DNA of 37,240 bases, taken from positions 72,678 to 109,917 of the forward strand of contig JAFWMO010000010.1 in the NCBI GenBank assembly GCA_017510705.1, in the 5' to 3' direction. The DNA comes from Candidatus Saccharimonadota bacterium (lineage in GTDB: Bacteria > Patescibacteriota > Saccharimonadia > Saccharimonadales > Saccharimonadaceae). The notes beneath the pieces were generated by a model. The model was not told the DNA's origin and did not search any database. It saw only the letters and a program-made list of their open reading frames with translations. Each line of letters begins with the position of its first letter. Position 1 is the stretch's first letter. Below are positions 1 to 8,451 of this stretch, piece after piece. Made by a program: the position numbers and the translations under genes.

Positions 1-926
1 CACACACTGCCACGGGTCACTCTTTTGTCGCACCAAGCAGTGAATCTCCATTTGGTAGAGTCTAAACTACTGCCACTTCTAAGAGCCTGGGTATTGCTGG
101 CTGGAATGATTTGGCTGGCGATGCCAGAACTTTGGCCAGAATCGTCTGCGGCGGTACCATAGACAATTTCATCATGAAAAGAGAAAACCCGATCACCACT
201 GTCTACATCCGAAACGGCGTCTGGATCGTAAAGGCGAATGACAGTAGAGATGGTGGATGGGTGCTCTGCACCTGGGCCATACCAACAGGTACGGATGTAG
301 AAATCGAAGTAAGCAGAAGTGGCGGTGGAGTGAGTTTTGTCCGTGACGATATTAGTGGTGTTAGAATCTTTGACGGCCACAATATAAATGCCTTCAGCGC
401 GTTGAATGGTAGTGCCAGTATCTTCGGCCAAAAGGTCGTCGCCGGAATCATTATAAATAATACGTGGGTAAGTAGTAGCTGGCTTAAAAAGATTTGAGTT
501 GTTTTGTGCGGAGAGAACAACGCTATTAGCGTTACCATTTCGCAGATTGTGGGTATTAAGGACGAAAGCTTTTTGCTGCCGAACTGGGCTATTGGTGCCT
601 TCGTAGAGCGTGCGACAATCGCTAGGCGCATATTCTAGAATGCTGGCGCTTGCGCTGCTGGCGTTGCTAGTAATAGCTCGCCAAATTTCGGCGTATCTTT
701 TGCTGGCAGTATCGTCGCTCCCATTACCAGCAATGTAGGAATCATGAACAAAACGCAGAGCTTCGGCTTGAGCGTCGATTTCTTCACGCGTGACGGTGGT
801 CTCGAGCGCAGTCTGGGCGTCCGACGAACTACCGTTTACCACAGAAACTACTGCGACGGCAACCATAGAAAAGATGCCTACTGCGAGAGTAACTTCTACC
901 AGTGTATCGCCCAACCTCCGTTTCAT
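1..926 (-). CDS. Type IV pilin-like minor pilin (3' end cut by window edge)
   Basis: The reading frame is open from the ATG at 926 to the window edge (about 308 codons), so the C-terminus is missing. The N-terminus has a short basic leader, then the prepilin cleavage context G|DTLVEV with Glu at +5 and a hydrophobic stretch, as in class III signal peptides processed by prepilin peptidase. It should be a pilus or pseudopilus subunit anchored in the membrane before assembly. The start lies 4 nt after the pilD stop, so the two are probably co-transcribed. It also has its own extended -10 (TGG-TATTAT, 933-938) 6 nt before the ATG, implying an additional leaderless transcript. The remainder is Ser/Thr/Asp-rich with no family I recognise. 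The large size suggests a minor pilin rather than the major subunit. Confidence 0.8.
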   Translation of the reverse strand, partial: MKRRLGDTLVEVTLAVGIFSMVAVAVVSVVNGSSSDAQTALETTVTREEIDAQAEALRFVHDSYIAGNGSDDTASKRYAEIWRAITSNASSASASILEYAPSDCRTLYEGTNSPVRQQKAFVLNTHNLRNGNANSVVLSAQNNSNLFKPATTYPRIIYNDSGDDLLAEDTGTTIQRAEGIYIVAVKDSNTTNIVTDKTHSTATSAYFDFYIRTCWYGPGAEHPSTISTVIRLYDPDAVSDVDSGDRVFSFHDEIVYGTAADDSGQSSGIASQIIPASNTQALRSGSSLDSTKWRFTAWCDKRVTRGSV

Positions 927-930
927 AATT

Positions 931-1707
931 TTATAATACCACACTTTCTAAAAAACTGCTAAAGCTTAACGTAATTACAAGCGCAATAACCAAAAACGGG
1001 CCAAAATGAATATGGTGATTTTTGGATTTTTTGACAAATGGCAACATCACAATACAGGCAAGAGTATTGGAAATAAACAAAGTAACGAGTGCGAGCCATG
1101 GGCTAGCAAGAGCAAGACCAATAGCAGTACCGAGCAGCCAATCACCATCGCCCACCCATTTGCCTTTGGAAATGAGGTACAAAAGCAAATATAGACCACC
1201 GAGAATTAAAACAGACCATACAGGATTCAAGGTAAATGGAACGCCCCATAATTTTAAAATTAATACGACTGCGCCACAAATTATGGAGATAATTAGAGTA
1301 AAACTTGGTAGCTCGCCATAGAGACCATCATAAATTGCCAAAAAGGCTAGGCTTAAAATAAGCGTAAGCGTGGAGGCGAAAATACCCCATTCTAGAGGAG
1401 TGGCATTTTGTACGTTGATGTTTACGCTTAAACCAAGAAAAGCCAGAGCTACACCGACCTCGGAAAAGAACTCGGCAACGCCAATACTTTTGTGACATTT
1501 CCTGCACTTCCCTCTTTGGATGAGCCAAGAAATAAGTGGGATGTTTTCGTACCATTTGAGGGATTTGTTGCAATGCAAACAGACGGAGCGAGCTCCGAGT
1601 TTTTTCTTGCCGGTTTCTTTAAGGCGGAGGCGGCGAGCTTGGCAGCACAAAAACGATCCAAAACAAGCGCCAAGGACAAACATCATAATACAAAACACGA
1701 CCCGCAT
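931..1707 (-). CDS. pilD: Prepilin peptidase (PilD family)
   Basis: This is a 258-aa polytopic membrane aspartic protease that cleaves the leader of type IV prepilins and may N-methylate them. An N-terminal membrane segment carries the GACFGSF signature (residues 13-19). A cytoplasmic loop has two CxxC pairs (C43/C46 and C68/C71), the Zn-binding site of bifunctional PilD enzymes. The catalytic aspartates should be D127 (AIYDGLYGELP) and D189 in the GDGD motif. Several further membrane helices follow. Length is normal for the family. The gene precedes the truncated minor pilin on the same strand and diverges from the pilin at 1765. An extended -10 (TGG-TAAAAT, 1714-1719) lies 6 nt before the ATG, so the transcript is probably leaderless. 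Confidence 0.95.
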   Translation of the reverse strand: MRVVFCIMMFVLGACFGSFLCCQARRLRLKETGKKKLGARSVCLHCNKSLKWYENIPLISWLIQRGKCRKCHKSIGVAEFFSEVGVALAFLGLSVNINVQNATPLEWGIFASTLTLILSLAFLAIYDGLYGELPSFTLIISIICGAVVLILKLWGVPFTLNPVWSVLILGGLYLLLYLISKGKWVGDGDWLLGTAIGLALASPWLALVTLFISNTLACIVMLPFVKKSKNHHIHFGPFLVIALVITLSFSSFLESVVL

Positions 1708-1730
1708 AAATCTATTTTACCATAAGAATC

Positions 1731-1758
1731 TTGAATTTTTGAAGTTTTAATTTATACT
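1731..1758 (+). promoter_or_regulatory. Promoter of pilin gene at 1765
   Basis: TTGAAT (1731-1736), a 16-nt spacer and TATACT (1753-1758). The -10 ends 6 nt before the ATG, so the transcript would be leaderless. Confidence 0.5.
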
Positions 1759-1764
1759 AGAAGT

Positions 1765-2346
1765 ATGGAAAATGAAAAAAGTGGGTTTACGGTGATTGAA
1801 GTATCTTTGGTGTTGGCACTCGCCGGGTTGATATTCCTGATGGTATTTTTGGCCTTGCCGGCTTTGCAGAGGTCACAGCGCGACACTAGTAGACGTGAAG
1901 CGGTAACAAAACTAATAAGAGAAATTAAAAATTACCAGTCTAATAGTGGTAGAGGTAATTTGCCGGGAGCTTCGGATACCATTAATGATGTGCTACAAAT
2001 TAACGGCAAGACAGCAGCAAATAATTCCAGCGCACTTGCTACGAGTTGGGCGGGATTCTATAGAGATTATCTTGGTAAGAATTTCGTAGATCCAGATGGC
2101 GAAGAATACAATTTGCTCGTGGCAAAATGCAGTTCAACCGCCAAGGTAGATCAATCTTGTACGGATAATAAAAACCAGCTGAATAATTTGTACGGCGCTG
2201 GTTTTCCTAATGGTTATAAAATGTATGTGATAATTGGTGCGACCTGTGATGGCGAGACGGCGGTAGCAACATCCAACCCAAGAAATGCAGCAGTTCTCTA
2301 TCGGCTAGAGGGTGCTGGAATTTATTGCTCATCAACGAGCTTGTAA
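1765..2346 (+). CDS. Type IV pilin
   Basis: This 193-aa prepilin has a short leader ending at G8, followed by FTVIEVSLVLALAGLIFLMV, the conserved N-methylated hydrophobic helix with Glu at +5. It continues with LALPALQRSQRDTSRR, shared with the two pilins downstream. Two C-terminal cysteines and the ending RLEGAGIYC suggest a D-region disulfide. It is paralogous to the genes at 2400-3044 and 3228-3902 but clearly more diverged at DNA level. It is divergent from pilD and convergent with the next pilin, separated from it by a terminator. It should be a pilus subunit, but whether it is the major one cannot be told from sequence. Confidence 0.92.
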   Translation: MENEKSGFTVIEVSLVLALAGLIFLMVFLALPALQRSQRDTSRREAVTKLIREIKNYQSNSGRGNLPGASDTINDVLQINGKTAANNSSALATSWAGFYRDYLGKNFVDPDGEEYNLLVAKCSSTAKVDQSCTDNKNQLNNLYGAGFPNGYKMYVIIGATCDGETAVATSNPRNAAVLYRLEGAGIYCSSTSL

Positions 2347-2353
2347 AGACAAT

Positions 2354-2383
2354 AAAAAAAATCTCCCTTGCGGGAGATTTTTT
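2354..2383 (+). terminator. Intrinsic terminator (likely bidirectional)
   Basis: Stem ATCTCCC/GGGAGAT with a TTGC loop, flanked by A and T runs. It sits between two convergent pilin genes. Confidence 0.85.
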
Positions 2384-2399
2384 GTGCGACTAATTAATT

Positions 2400-3044
2400 C
2401 TATTGGTCGTCGATGCAGTAGTTACCAGCACCTTCAAGGCGATAAAGTATTGCGAAGTGACGCTTTTCAGACTTCACTACGTTAGAGCCATCACAGCGTG
2501 CGCCTGGGATGATATAAACGATGTGTTCTGAGAACGGAGAGGTACCACCAATCGTGTAGCTATCCGTAACGTCGCCAGCGATGAGCTTGCTCTTGCTCTG
2601 CCCTTTTGGAGTGGTAGAGATAGAACCGTTGACTGCCCAGTTTTCGGTGATGAACATGCTATATGGCACACCATCTGGATCCTGGAATTCGTTGGCTTTT
2701 TGGGCTTCAGAAGCGCCAGAGTTCATGTAATCGCGAACGAACATACAAGCGATTTCGCCGGATTTACAATCGTTGCTACCAGCAAAGGTATCTTTACCGA
2801 CATAGTAACTACCACCAGCAGCAGGGTCTGGCAAGTTGTTGCTACGAGAGCTGTTGTTGGTTTGATATTGCACGAGAGAGGTGTCTACGCGCGACATATC
2901 ATTACGCCTGGACGTGTCACGTTGTGAACGCTGAAGCGCTGGAAGGGCGATAAAGACCATGAGGAAGATGAGACCTGCGATGGCAAGCACGAGCACGACC
3001 TCGATAATCGTAAAGCCTTCTTTAGTGTTGATATTTTTGGCCAT
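2400..3044 (-). CDS. Type IV pilin, inverted paralogue of the 3228 pilin
   Basis: This 214-aa prepilin has the cleavage context KEG|FTIIEVVLVLAIAGLIF, with Glu at +5 and a single hydrophobic helix. It is nearly identical to the pilin at 3228-3902 at protein level in the first ~65 residues and in the last ~45 (ending RLEGAGNYCIDDQ). The middle differs by substitutions and small indels, typical of surface-variable pilins. A strong Shine-Dalgarno (AGAAAGGA) precedes the ATG. The two genes are arranged head to head with a ~180-bp intergenic region holding a 15-bp inverted repeat. A 98-nt tract (2830-2927) is identical to the partner, see findings. Confidence 0.93.
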   Translation of the reverse strand: MAKNINTKEGFTIIEVVLVLAIAGLIFLMVFIALPALQRSQRDTSRRNDMSRVDTSLVQYQTNNSSRSNNLPDPAAGGSYYVGKDTFAGSNDCKSGEIACMFVRDYMNSGASEAQKANEFQDPDGVPYSMFITENWAVNGSISTTPKGQSKSKLIAGDVTDSYTIGGTSPFSEHIVYIIPGARCDGSNVVKSEKRHFAILYRLEGAGNYCIDDQ

Positions 3045-3079
3045 TTAAAATCCTTTCTAGATTTTATTTAGTATTACGC

Positions 3080-3198
3080 CGCACAACGATTAATTTACGA
3101 CTTTGACGCATCTTAAAATTGTCTTAAAAAGCTCTTGCTTTTTTGCCAGTTTTTGTTATTATGAAGTAAAGGTTATGTCACACATTAATCGTTGTGCG
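3080..3198. repeat. Perfect 15-bp inverted repeat flanking a promoter between divergent pilins
   Basis: CGCACAACGATTAAT at 3080-3094 and its exact reverse complement at 3184-3198 bracket an 89-bp segment. The segment contains one clear promoter, reading towards the plus-strand pilin. Each copy falls in the 5' leader region of one pilin gene, so this may be an invertible switch or simply a duplicated leader. Confidence 0.75.
3135..3162 (+). promoter_or_regulatory. Promoter of the plus-strand pilin at 3228
   Basis: TTGCTT (3135-3140), 16-nt spacer, TATTAT (3157-3162). The predicted start near 3169 gives a ~60-nt leader that contains the right inverted-repeat arm. No comparably good promoter reads towards the minus-strand pilin. 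Confidence 0.5.
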
Positions 3199-3227
3199 AC
3201 ATACTTAAAATAATAAGAAAGGACAAT

Positions 3228-3902
3228 ATGCCTAAACAAAATCAACAAATTGGGCGTGAAGGGTTCACTATCATTGAGGTGGTATTGGTTCTCGCGATTG
3301 CGGGTCTTATTTTCCTCATGGTGTTCATTGCTCTTCCGGCACTCCAAAGGTCACAACGTGACACGTCCAGGCGTAATGATATGTCGCGCGTAGACACCTC
3401 TCTCGTGCAATATCAAACCAACAACAGCTCTCGTAGCAACAACTTGCCGGTAGCCCCAACAGGCGGTAGTTACTACGTTGGTAAAGACAACTTCGGAACC
3501 AACCCATGTTCAAAAACAGACCAATCAGCAGTGGCTTGTGCGTTTGTGCGCGATTACATGAACTCTGGTGCGTCGGAAGTAGGCAAAGCTAATGAGTTCC
3601 AAGACCCAGATGGTGTTCCATACAGTGTGTTTATTACTGAGAACTACGGTGATACTGGTAGTATTACTACTCGACCGAAAGGCAATCAAAACAGTACACT
3701 AGAGCAAGATGTAACTATTACTACTAGTGATGGTAGCCCGGCTTACACTATCGGCGGCAAAAATCCATTCTCAGAACATATTGTTTACATTATCCCAGGC
3801 GCACGCTGCGATGGTTCTAGTATTGTGAAATCTGAAAAGCGTCACTTCGCAGTGCTTTATCGCCTTGAGGGTGCTGGTAACTACTGCATCGACGACCAAT
3901 AG
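3228..3902 (+). CDS. Type IV pilin
   Basis: This is a 224-aa prepilin. I place the start at the ATG at 3228, just after an AGAAAGGA Shine-Dalgarno; an in-frame upstream start would only add 12 residues translated from the leader. The cleavage context is REG|FTIIEVVLVLAIAGLIF with Glu at +5. C-terminal cysteines and the ending NYCIDDQ match the inverted paralogue at 2400-3044. The two proteins differ mainly in the middle (roughly residues 75-165). Long leader, good ribosome site and its own terminator suggest high expression, consistent with a major pilin, but this is inference. Confidence 0.93.
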   Translation: MPKQNQQIGREGFTIIEVVLVLAIAGLIFLMVFIALPALQRSQRDTSRRNDMSRVDTSLVQYQTNNSSRSNNLPVAPTGGSYYVGKDNFGTNPCSKTDQSAVACAFVRDYMNSGASEVGKANEFQDPDGVPYSVFITENYGDTGSITTRPKGNQNSTLEQDVTITTSDGSPAYTIGGKNPFSEHIVYIIPGARCDGSSIVKSEKRHFAVLYRLEGAGNYCIDDQ

Positions 3903-3919
3903 GATTATAAAGGTCACAA

Positions 3920-3946
3920 AAAAATACTCCCTGCGGGGAGTATTTT
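3920..3946. terminator. Intrinsic terminator (bidirectional)
   Basis: Stem AATACTCCC/GGGAGTATT with a short loop and A/T runs on both sides. It lies between the pilin at 3228 and convergent pilC. Confidence 0.85.
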
Positions 3947-3961
3947 TATATATATTATATA

Positions 3962-5173
3962 CTAGGTAGATACGCTGTTTACAAGCGAGTAGATTGGGAG
4001 GAGAGTACCGCCCACCACAATACCGATAAGGCCGGCCATCATTACCATGAGAATCGGTTCAATCATAGTAGAAATACCATTGATTTGCTCATCCAGTTCG
4101 TTTTCGTAAACTTGGGCAGCTTTGCCAAGCATTTCGTCGATTTTACCAGACTCTTCACCGATAGATGCCATCTGTGGCACAAGTGGAAGCATGTAATTTT
4201 TGTCTTTTAGTGATTCAGAAAGTGGCTTACCAGACTTGATGATTTCTAGAGATTTGCTATATTCAGTTTCTACTACTACGTTGTTTACTGCGCCGATAGC
4301 GATTTTGATAGAATCTAGCATTGGCACGCCGGTAGCAAGCATCATCTCGGCAGTACGAGCAAAGCGCGAGACGTAGAGCTTTCTAAATAGCCCGCCAAAG
4401 ATAGGAACGTGGATTTTGAAATTATCTGCAAAACGACGGCCGACAGTGGTCTTTTTGACAAAGTAAAAGACGCCGCCAACAATGCCGCCGAGCACACCGA
4501 GCACTAGCCACCAGAAATTGCCAAAGAAATCGGTAAGGTCCACAAGGAACTGAGTAAGTCCTGGGAGCTCCTCACCCATGTCTTCGTAAAGATCGCGGAC
4601 TTGTGGCACCACCATGATCATCATAAAGGCGAGCACGGCAATAATTACGACAAGAATAATAGCCGGATAGACAAGGGCGCCTTTGATTTTACTCATCATG
4701 GCAGCATCTTTTTCCTCTTGGTCCGCGAGACGTTTGAGGGCGAGATCCAAAGTACCAGACATTTCACCGGCGCGGATAAGCGCAAGGTAGACACCATTAA
4801 ATACATCTGGATAAGCGGCAAAAGAATCATAGAGAGTTTTACCAGATTCTACGGAGGCAAGGATTTCTTCGGCAATGGCTTTCATTCCCTTGTTTTGGGT
4901 TTGGTCTGAAACGGTGCGGAGGCTGGCCGCAAGTGGAAGACCAGCGCCGATCAACGTGGAGAGCTGACGCGTAAACATGATGCGATCTTTGTTGGTGATG
5001 CGGTTTTTTAATTTGGCGAGGATACTATCTTTGCCTTCTTCTACCACCGAGGCAGGAATATATCCCTGATCAACTAAAAGGCGGCCGGCAATTTGCTCAT
5101 TTTCGGCTTGGATAGTGCCTTTGACGGCTTTGCCAGTGGTTTTTTCTTTGGCCTTATAGTTGAAACGTTTCAT
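3962..5173 (-). CDS. pilC: Type IV pilus inner-membrane platform protein PilC
   Basis: This 403-aa protein has the GspF/PilC architecture. An N-terminal domain (FNYKAKEKTTGKAVKGTI) is followed by two duplicated T2SF cytoplasmic domains, each followed by hydrophobic segments (roughly residues 170-190, 215-240 and 375-397). Motifs include FTRQLSTLIGAGLPL in the first repeat and RFARTAEMMLATGVPM in the second. It is the rotor/platform on which PilB and PilT act during pilus extension and retraction. Its ATG is 1 nt after the pilT stop, so it is the last gene of the pilM-to-pilC minus-strand operon. Length matches the family. Confidence 0.96.
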   Translation of the reverse strand: MKRFNYKAKEKTTGKAVKGTIQAENEQIAGRLLVDQGYIPASVVEEGKDSILAKLKNRITNKDRIMFTRQLSTLIGAGLPLAASLRTVSDQTQNKGMKAIAEEILASVESGKTLYDSFAAYPDVFNGVYLALIRAGEMSGTLDLALKRLADQEEKDAAMMSKIKGALVYPAIILVVIIAVLAFMMIMVVPQVRDLYEDMGEELPGLTQFLVDLTDFFGNFWWLVLGVLGGIVGGVFYFVKKTTVGRRFADNFKIHVPIFGGLFRKLYVSRFARTAEMMLATGVPMLDSIKIAIGAVNNVVVETEYSKSLEIIKSGKPLSESLKDKNYMLPLVPQMASIGEESGKIDEMLGKAAQVYENELDEQINGISTMIEPILMVMMAGLIGIVVGGTLLPIYSLVNSVST

Positions 5174-5174
5174 T

Positions 5175-6260
5175 TTAGCCCTTTACTAACCTGTTTAGTT
5201 CGGTAATGTCAACTGCGTAATCACGGGCAGCATCATAAGTGATGACACCGGTTTGAACAAGTTTGGCAAGAGTGCGGTCCATAGTCTGCATGCCTTGGTC
5301 TGCGCCGGTTTGGATGGCGTTGTCTAGTTGGTGAGTTTTGCCATCGCGAATAAGGGCACGAACGGCCGGGTTTGCGACCATAATTTCAGCGGCGACAACA
5401 CGTCCACCGCCAATGGCTGGCACAAGGCGTTGTGCACAAATCGCCATAAGCATATTAGAGAGCTGTGAGCGCACTTGTGGCTGTTGATGAGATGGGAAAA
5501 CGTCGATCATACGGTCAATAGATTGTGCAGCAGAGTTGGTGTGGAGTGTAGCAAATACGAGGTGACCAGTCTCTGCAATAGTAATGGCAGCTTGGATAGT
5601 CTCGAGATCGCGCATCTCGCCAATAAGTACTACATCTGGATCTTCGCGAAGAGCGGAACGAAGTGCAGCGGAAAAACTAAAAGTATCATAGTGGACTTCG
5701 CGCTGAACAATGACCGAACGACGGGATTTGTGTGTAAACTCAATTGGATCTTCGATAGTAATAATATGAGAAGATTTTTCGCGATTGATTTTGTCTATAA
5801 GGGCGGCAAGAGTAGTAGATTTGCCGGAACCAGTAGGCCCAGTAACAAGCACGAGGCCGCGTGGGAAGTTTGCAAAAGTTTCTACGATGGCTGGCATGCC
5901 AAGATCGTTGATAGAACGAATTTGGTTAGGGATAAGACGAAAGGCGGCAGCCATTTTGCCACGTTCATGAAAGGCATTGACGCGGAAACGTGCGATATCA
6001 CCGAATGAGAATGAATAATCAAATTCTTTGTCTTTTAAGAAAATCTGTTGCTGGTCTTCGTCTAAAGTAGAAAAGATAAGATTTTTTAGCATTGCTTCGT
6101 TTAAAACTGGGGTGCTTGGCACCGGTGTAAGCGCACCGTCTATACGAAGAATTGGCGGCAAACCATATTGAATATGGAGATCCGAAGCATTACGACGAAT
6201 ACATTCTTCGAGGAGGAATTCGATTTTTAGTTGAGTTGTTGTCTGCCCACTACTTTCCAT
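5175..6260 (-). CDS. pilT: Type IV pilus retraction ATPase PilT
   Basis: This 361-aa GspE-superfamily hexameric ATPase has an N-terminal PAS-like domain (ASDLHIQYGLPPILRIDG), a Walker A GPTGSGKST at 141-149, an Asp box, and Walker B with DVVLIGEMRD. The HLVFATLHTNSAAQSIDRMIDVFP segment is typical of PilT. It should power pilus depolymerisation and so twitching. It lies between pilB and pilC. An extended -10 (TGG-TATAAT, 6267-6272) sits 6 nt before the ATG, in the short pilB-pilT gap, so pilT can probably also be transcribed separately as a leaderless message. Confidence 0.97.
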   Translation of the reverse strand: MESSGQTTTQLKIEFLLEECIRRNASDLHIQYGLPPILRIDGALTPVPSTPVLNEAMLKNLIFSTLDEDQQQIFLKDKEFDYSFSFGDIARFRVNAFHERGKMAAAFRLIPNQIRSINDLGMPAIVETFANFPRGLVLVTGPTGSGKSTTLAALIDKINREKSSHIITIEDPIEFTHKSRRSVIVQREVHYDTFSFSAALRSALREDPDVVLIGEMRDLETIQAAITIAETGHLVFATLHTNSAAQSIDRMIDVFPSHQQPQVRSQLSNMLMAICAQRLVPAIGGGRVVAAEIMVANPAVRALIRDGKTHQLDNAIQTGADQGMQTMDRTLAKLVQTGVITYDAARDYAVDITELNRLVKG

Positions 6261-6281
6261 AATATTATTATACCATAAGCA

Positions 6282-8045
6282 TTACGAAAGATCGCTCGCA
6301 ACGCGGTTAACTTCTTCGACGGTAGTAATGCCGGACAAGACCTTTAACATACCATCTTGGCGCATAGTTACAGTTCCCTTGCTTTTGGCAAGACGCATTA
6401 CTTCGTTGGCGGTAGCATGGGAAATAATTAACTTTTGGATATCTTCATCTACATCAATAGTTTCATAAAGGCCGGCACGCCCAGCATAACCGCCTGGTGT
6501 TTCTTTGCTGTCTACACCCTTGGCGAGCATATAATATTCGAGATTTTTAACCGGTAGCCCTGGGTAGCCAAGGTCTTCGCTAACGGCGGCCACATCTTCT
6601 TTGGTAGCTGGCAAAAGTTCGCCAACGATAGAATTAATACCGTCGGTTTCGACTTCACTGGATTTGTACATTTCGCGTTTTTCGGTGATGCGACGCACGA
6701 GACGTTGGCCAATAACTACGTTTAGAGTAGAAGCGAGCAAGAATGGCTCGATGCCCATATCAAGCATACGAGGCAAGATACCGGCTGCAGAGTTGGTGTG
6801 AAGCGTAGAAAACACAAGGTGGCCAGTAAGCGCAGCTTGCACAGCAAGGCCGGCAGTTTCGGAATCACGAATCTCACCCACCATTACTACGTCTGGATCT
6901 TGACGAAGAATAGAGCGAAGGCCAGAAGCAAAAGTAAGGCCAGCGTCTACATTAACTTGGATTTGGTTGATACCGTCCATTTTGTACTCAACCGGGTCTT
7001 CCAGTGTCACGATATTGATTTTTTCGGATTTGATTCGCTGAATTAGAGCATAGAGAGTAGTGGATTTACCAGAACCGGTAGGACCAGAAGTTAGAATCAT
7101 GCCATTTGGCTTTTCAATGCCAGCAAGCACCGAGCGAAGTGCGCGACCACTCATACCCATTTTCTCGATATCCATGCTGGTACCAGTTTTGTCGAGAAGA
7201 CGAATAACGACTTGTTCGCCCCAGGTAACTGGTGAAATGGCAATACGAAGATCGATTTCTTTATCATCTACAAGCACAGTAAACTGACCGTCTTGAGGAA
7301 TGCGGTGCTCGTCGATTTTGAGGTTTGAGAGAATTTTGATACGAGAGACAAGTGCCGGTGCAACATTTTTTGGAAGCTCCATGATGCGACGTAAAACACC
7401 ATCAATACGACAACGAATGATAAGGGAGTTTTCGAGTGGCTCGATATGAATATCGGAAGCCTTGGTTTTAGCGGCATAACTCAAAATCGTAGTGAGAGCT
7501 TTGCTAATTGGCGAATCTTGGACAATGGTTTTGACATTGGATTTAGCATCTTCGGAGGATTCTTCGTTGGTTTCGCGAACGGCTTCTTTGACTCCGGTGA
7601 AGTCACCGTGGTATTGCTCTAAAATTTCGTTGATGCCACGCGCAGATGACATCCAAACACGAATTGGCTGGCCGATAAGATTGGAAATGTAATCAGTGGC
7701 TTGGACATTTGTGACATCTACCATGGCAACATTGAGCATACCGTCCTTTTCACCCAATGGGACAGCTCTAATGCGGCTGGAAGCCTCTTGCGGAATACGA
7801 AGAAGTGTATCTTGATCTATGGTGATATTTTTAAGTTCTACATAAGGAACACCGATAATTACGGCGGTGGCGTGGGCAATCATATCATCACTGATGATTT
7901 TTTGCTCAACGAGTTTATTGAGGATGCGCTCACCGGAAGCGTCAGTAATATTTTTAATATTAAAAACCAAGCGACTATCCGCTAAGCCTTCAGAAATTAG
8001 GAGATTGACAATCTTGTCTTCGGCTTCTTTAGTTAGTTGGGCCAT
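6282..8045 (-). CDS. pilB: Type IV pilus assembly ATPase PilB
   Basis: This 587-aa extension ATPase has an N-terminal GspE/MshEN-like domain (residues ~10-145), a linker rich in acidic residues, then the ATPase core. ASDIHIEPLENSLIIRCRIDG (from ~197) is the N2 domain. Walker A GPTGSGKST is at 321-329 and Walker B DVVMVGEIRD is near 385-394. The tetracysteine zinc motif of many PilB proteins is not visible in the C-terminal region. The start overlaps the end of the upstream acidic membrane protein gene by 17 nt, so translation is likely coupled. Confidence 0.97.
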   Translation of the reverse strand: MAQLTKEAEDKIVNLLISEGLADSRLVFNIKNITDASGERILNKLVEQKIISDDMIAHATAVIIGVPYVELKNITIDQDTLLRIPQEASSRIRAVPLGEKDGMLNVAMVDVTNVQATDYISNLIGQPIRVWMSSARGINEILEQYHGDFTGVKEAVRETNEESSEDAKSNVKTIVQDSPISKALTTILSYAAKTKASDIHIEPLENSLIIRCRIDGVLRRIMELPKNVAPALVSRIKILSNLKIDEHRIPQDGQFTVLVDDKEIDLRIAISPVTWGEQVVIRLLDKTGTSMDIEKMGMSGRALRSVLAGIEKPNGMILTSGPTGSGKSTTLYALIQRIKSEKINIVTLEDPVEYKMDGINQIQVNVDAGLTFASGLRSILRQDPDVVMVGEIRDSETAGLAVQAALTGHLVFSTLHTNSAAGILPRMLDMGIEPFLLASTLNVVIGQRLVRRITEKREMYKSSEVETDGINSIVGELLPATKEDVAAVSEDLGYPGLPVKNLEYYMLAKGVDSKETPGGYAGRAGLYETIDVDEDIQKLIISHATANEVMRLAKSKGTVTMRQDGMLKVLSGITTVEEVNRVASDLS

Positions 8046-8451
8046 TTTGATTATCCTCGCTACCTTCTGTATTTTCGTCTTCTTTAGCCTCTTCTTCTTC
8101 GGTCTCTTCCTCGATATTATCTATTTCGTCCTCTACGACATCAACGGGATCATCTTCTAGACACTGGCCGTCTTCATCAAACTCAGTACAATCGCCGACA
8201 TAGACTTCTACAGTAGGGTTAAGAGCGCGAAAATTAAAGACGTTGACATCTGGCTCGGTAAGAGTGTAATCGTTATCGTTTTCTGAGCCTTCTGTATCTT
8301 CTGCATCTTCTGCATCTTCTTCCTCTACGACAGCATTAAGAGTTTTGACAGAGGCATCTTCTATGCTTGGGAGGAACATATTACAAATAAAGAACGCAAC
8401 AGCGGCACCAAGAACAGTGGCAGTGATGGATGTAATTAAATCAGTTTTCAT
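8029..8451 (-). CDS. Acidic single-pass membrane protein of the pilus operon (unknown)
   Basis: I do not recognise a family. The 140-aa protein has one membrane segment (about residues 7-28), with only 4 residues before it, and a very acidic remainder. It has two low-complexity Glu/Asp blocks (about 42-60 and 105-130) around a more ordered core, PTVEVYVGDCTEF with two cysteines. The 5' acidic block is encoded by imperfect 9-bp tandem repeats (near 8290-8325). It overlaps pilO by 4 nt (ATGA) and pilB by 17 nt, so it is a genuine operon member. Its position between PilO and PilB is where PilP or another alignment-complex subunit might be expected. That role is inference from context only. Confidence 0.8.
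   Translation of the reverse strand: MKTDLITSITATVLGAAVAFFICNMFLPSIEDASVKTLNAVVEEEDAEDAEDTEGSENDNDYTLTEPDVNVFNFRALNPTVEVYVGDCTEFDEDGQCLEDDPVDVVEDEIDNIEEETEEEEAKEDENTEGSEDNQNGPTN

Noticed and set aside
203-631. Long minus-strand frame overlapping the partial minor pilin
   Set aside because: It lies in a different frame from the open pilin reading frame that starts at 926, and shows no pilin or other family features.
8285-8330. 9-bp tandem repeats in the acidic pilus-operon gene as a contingency locus
   Set aside because: The repeats are imperfect and a multiple of three, so they encode Glu/Asp/Ala without changing the frame.
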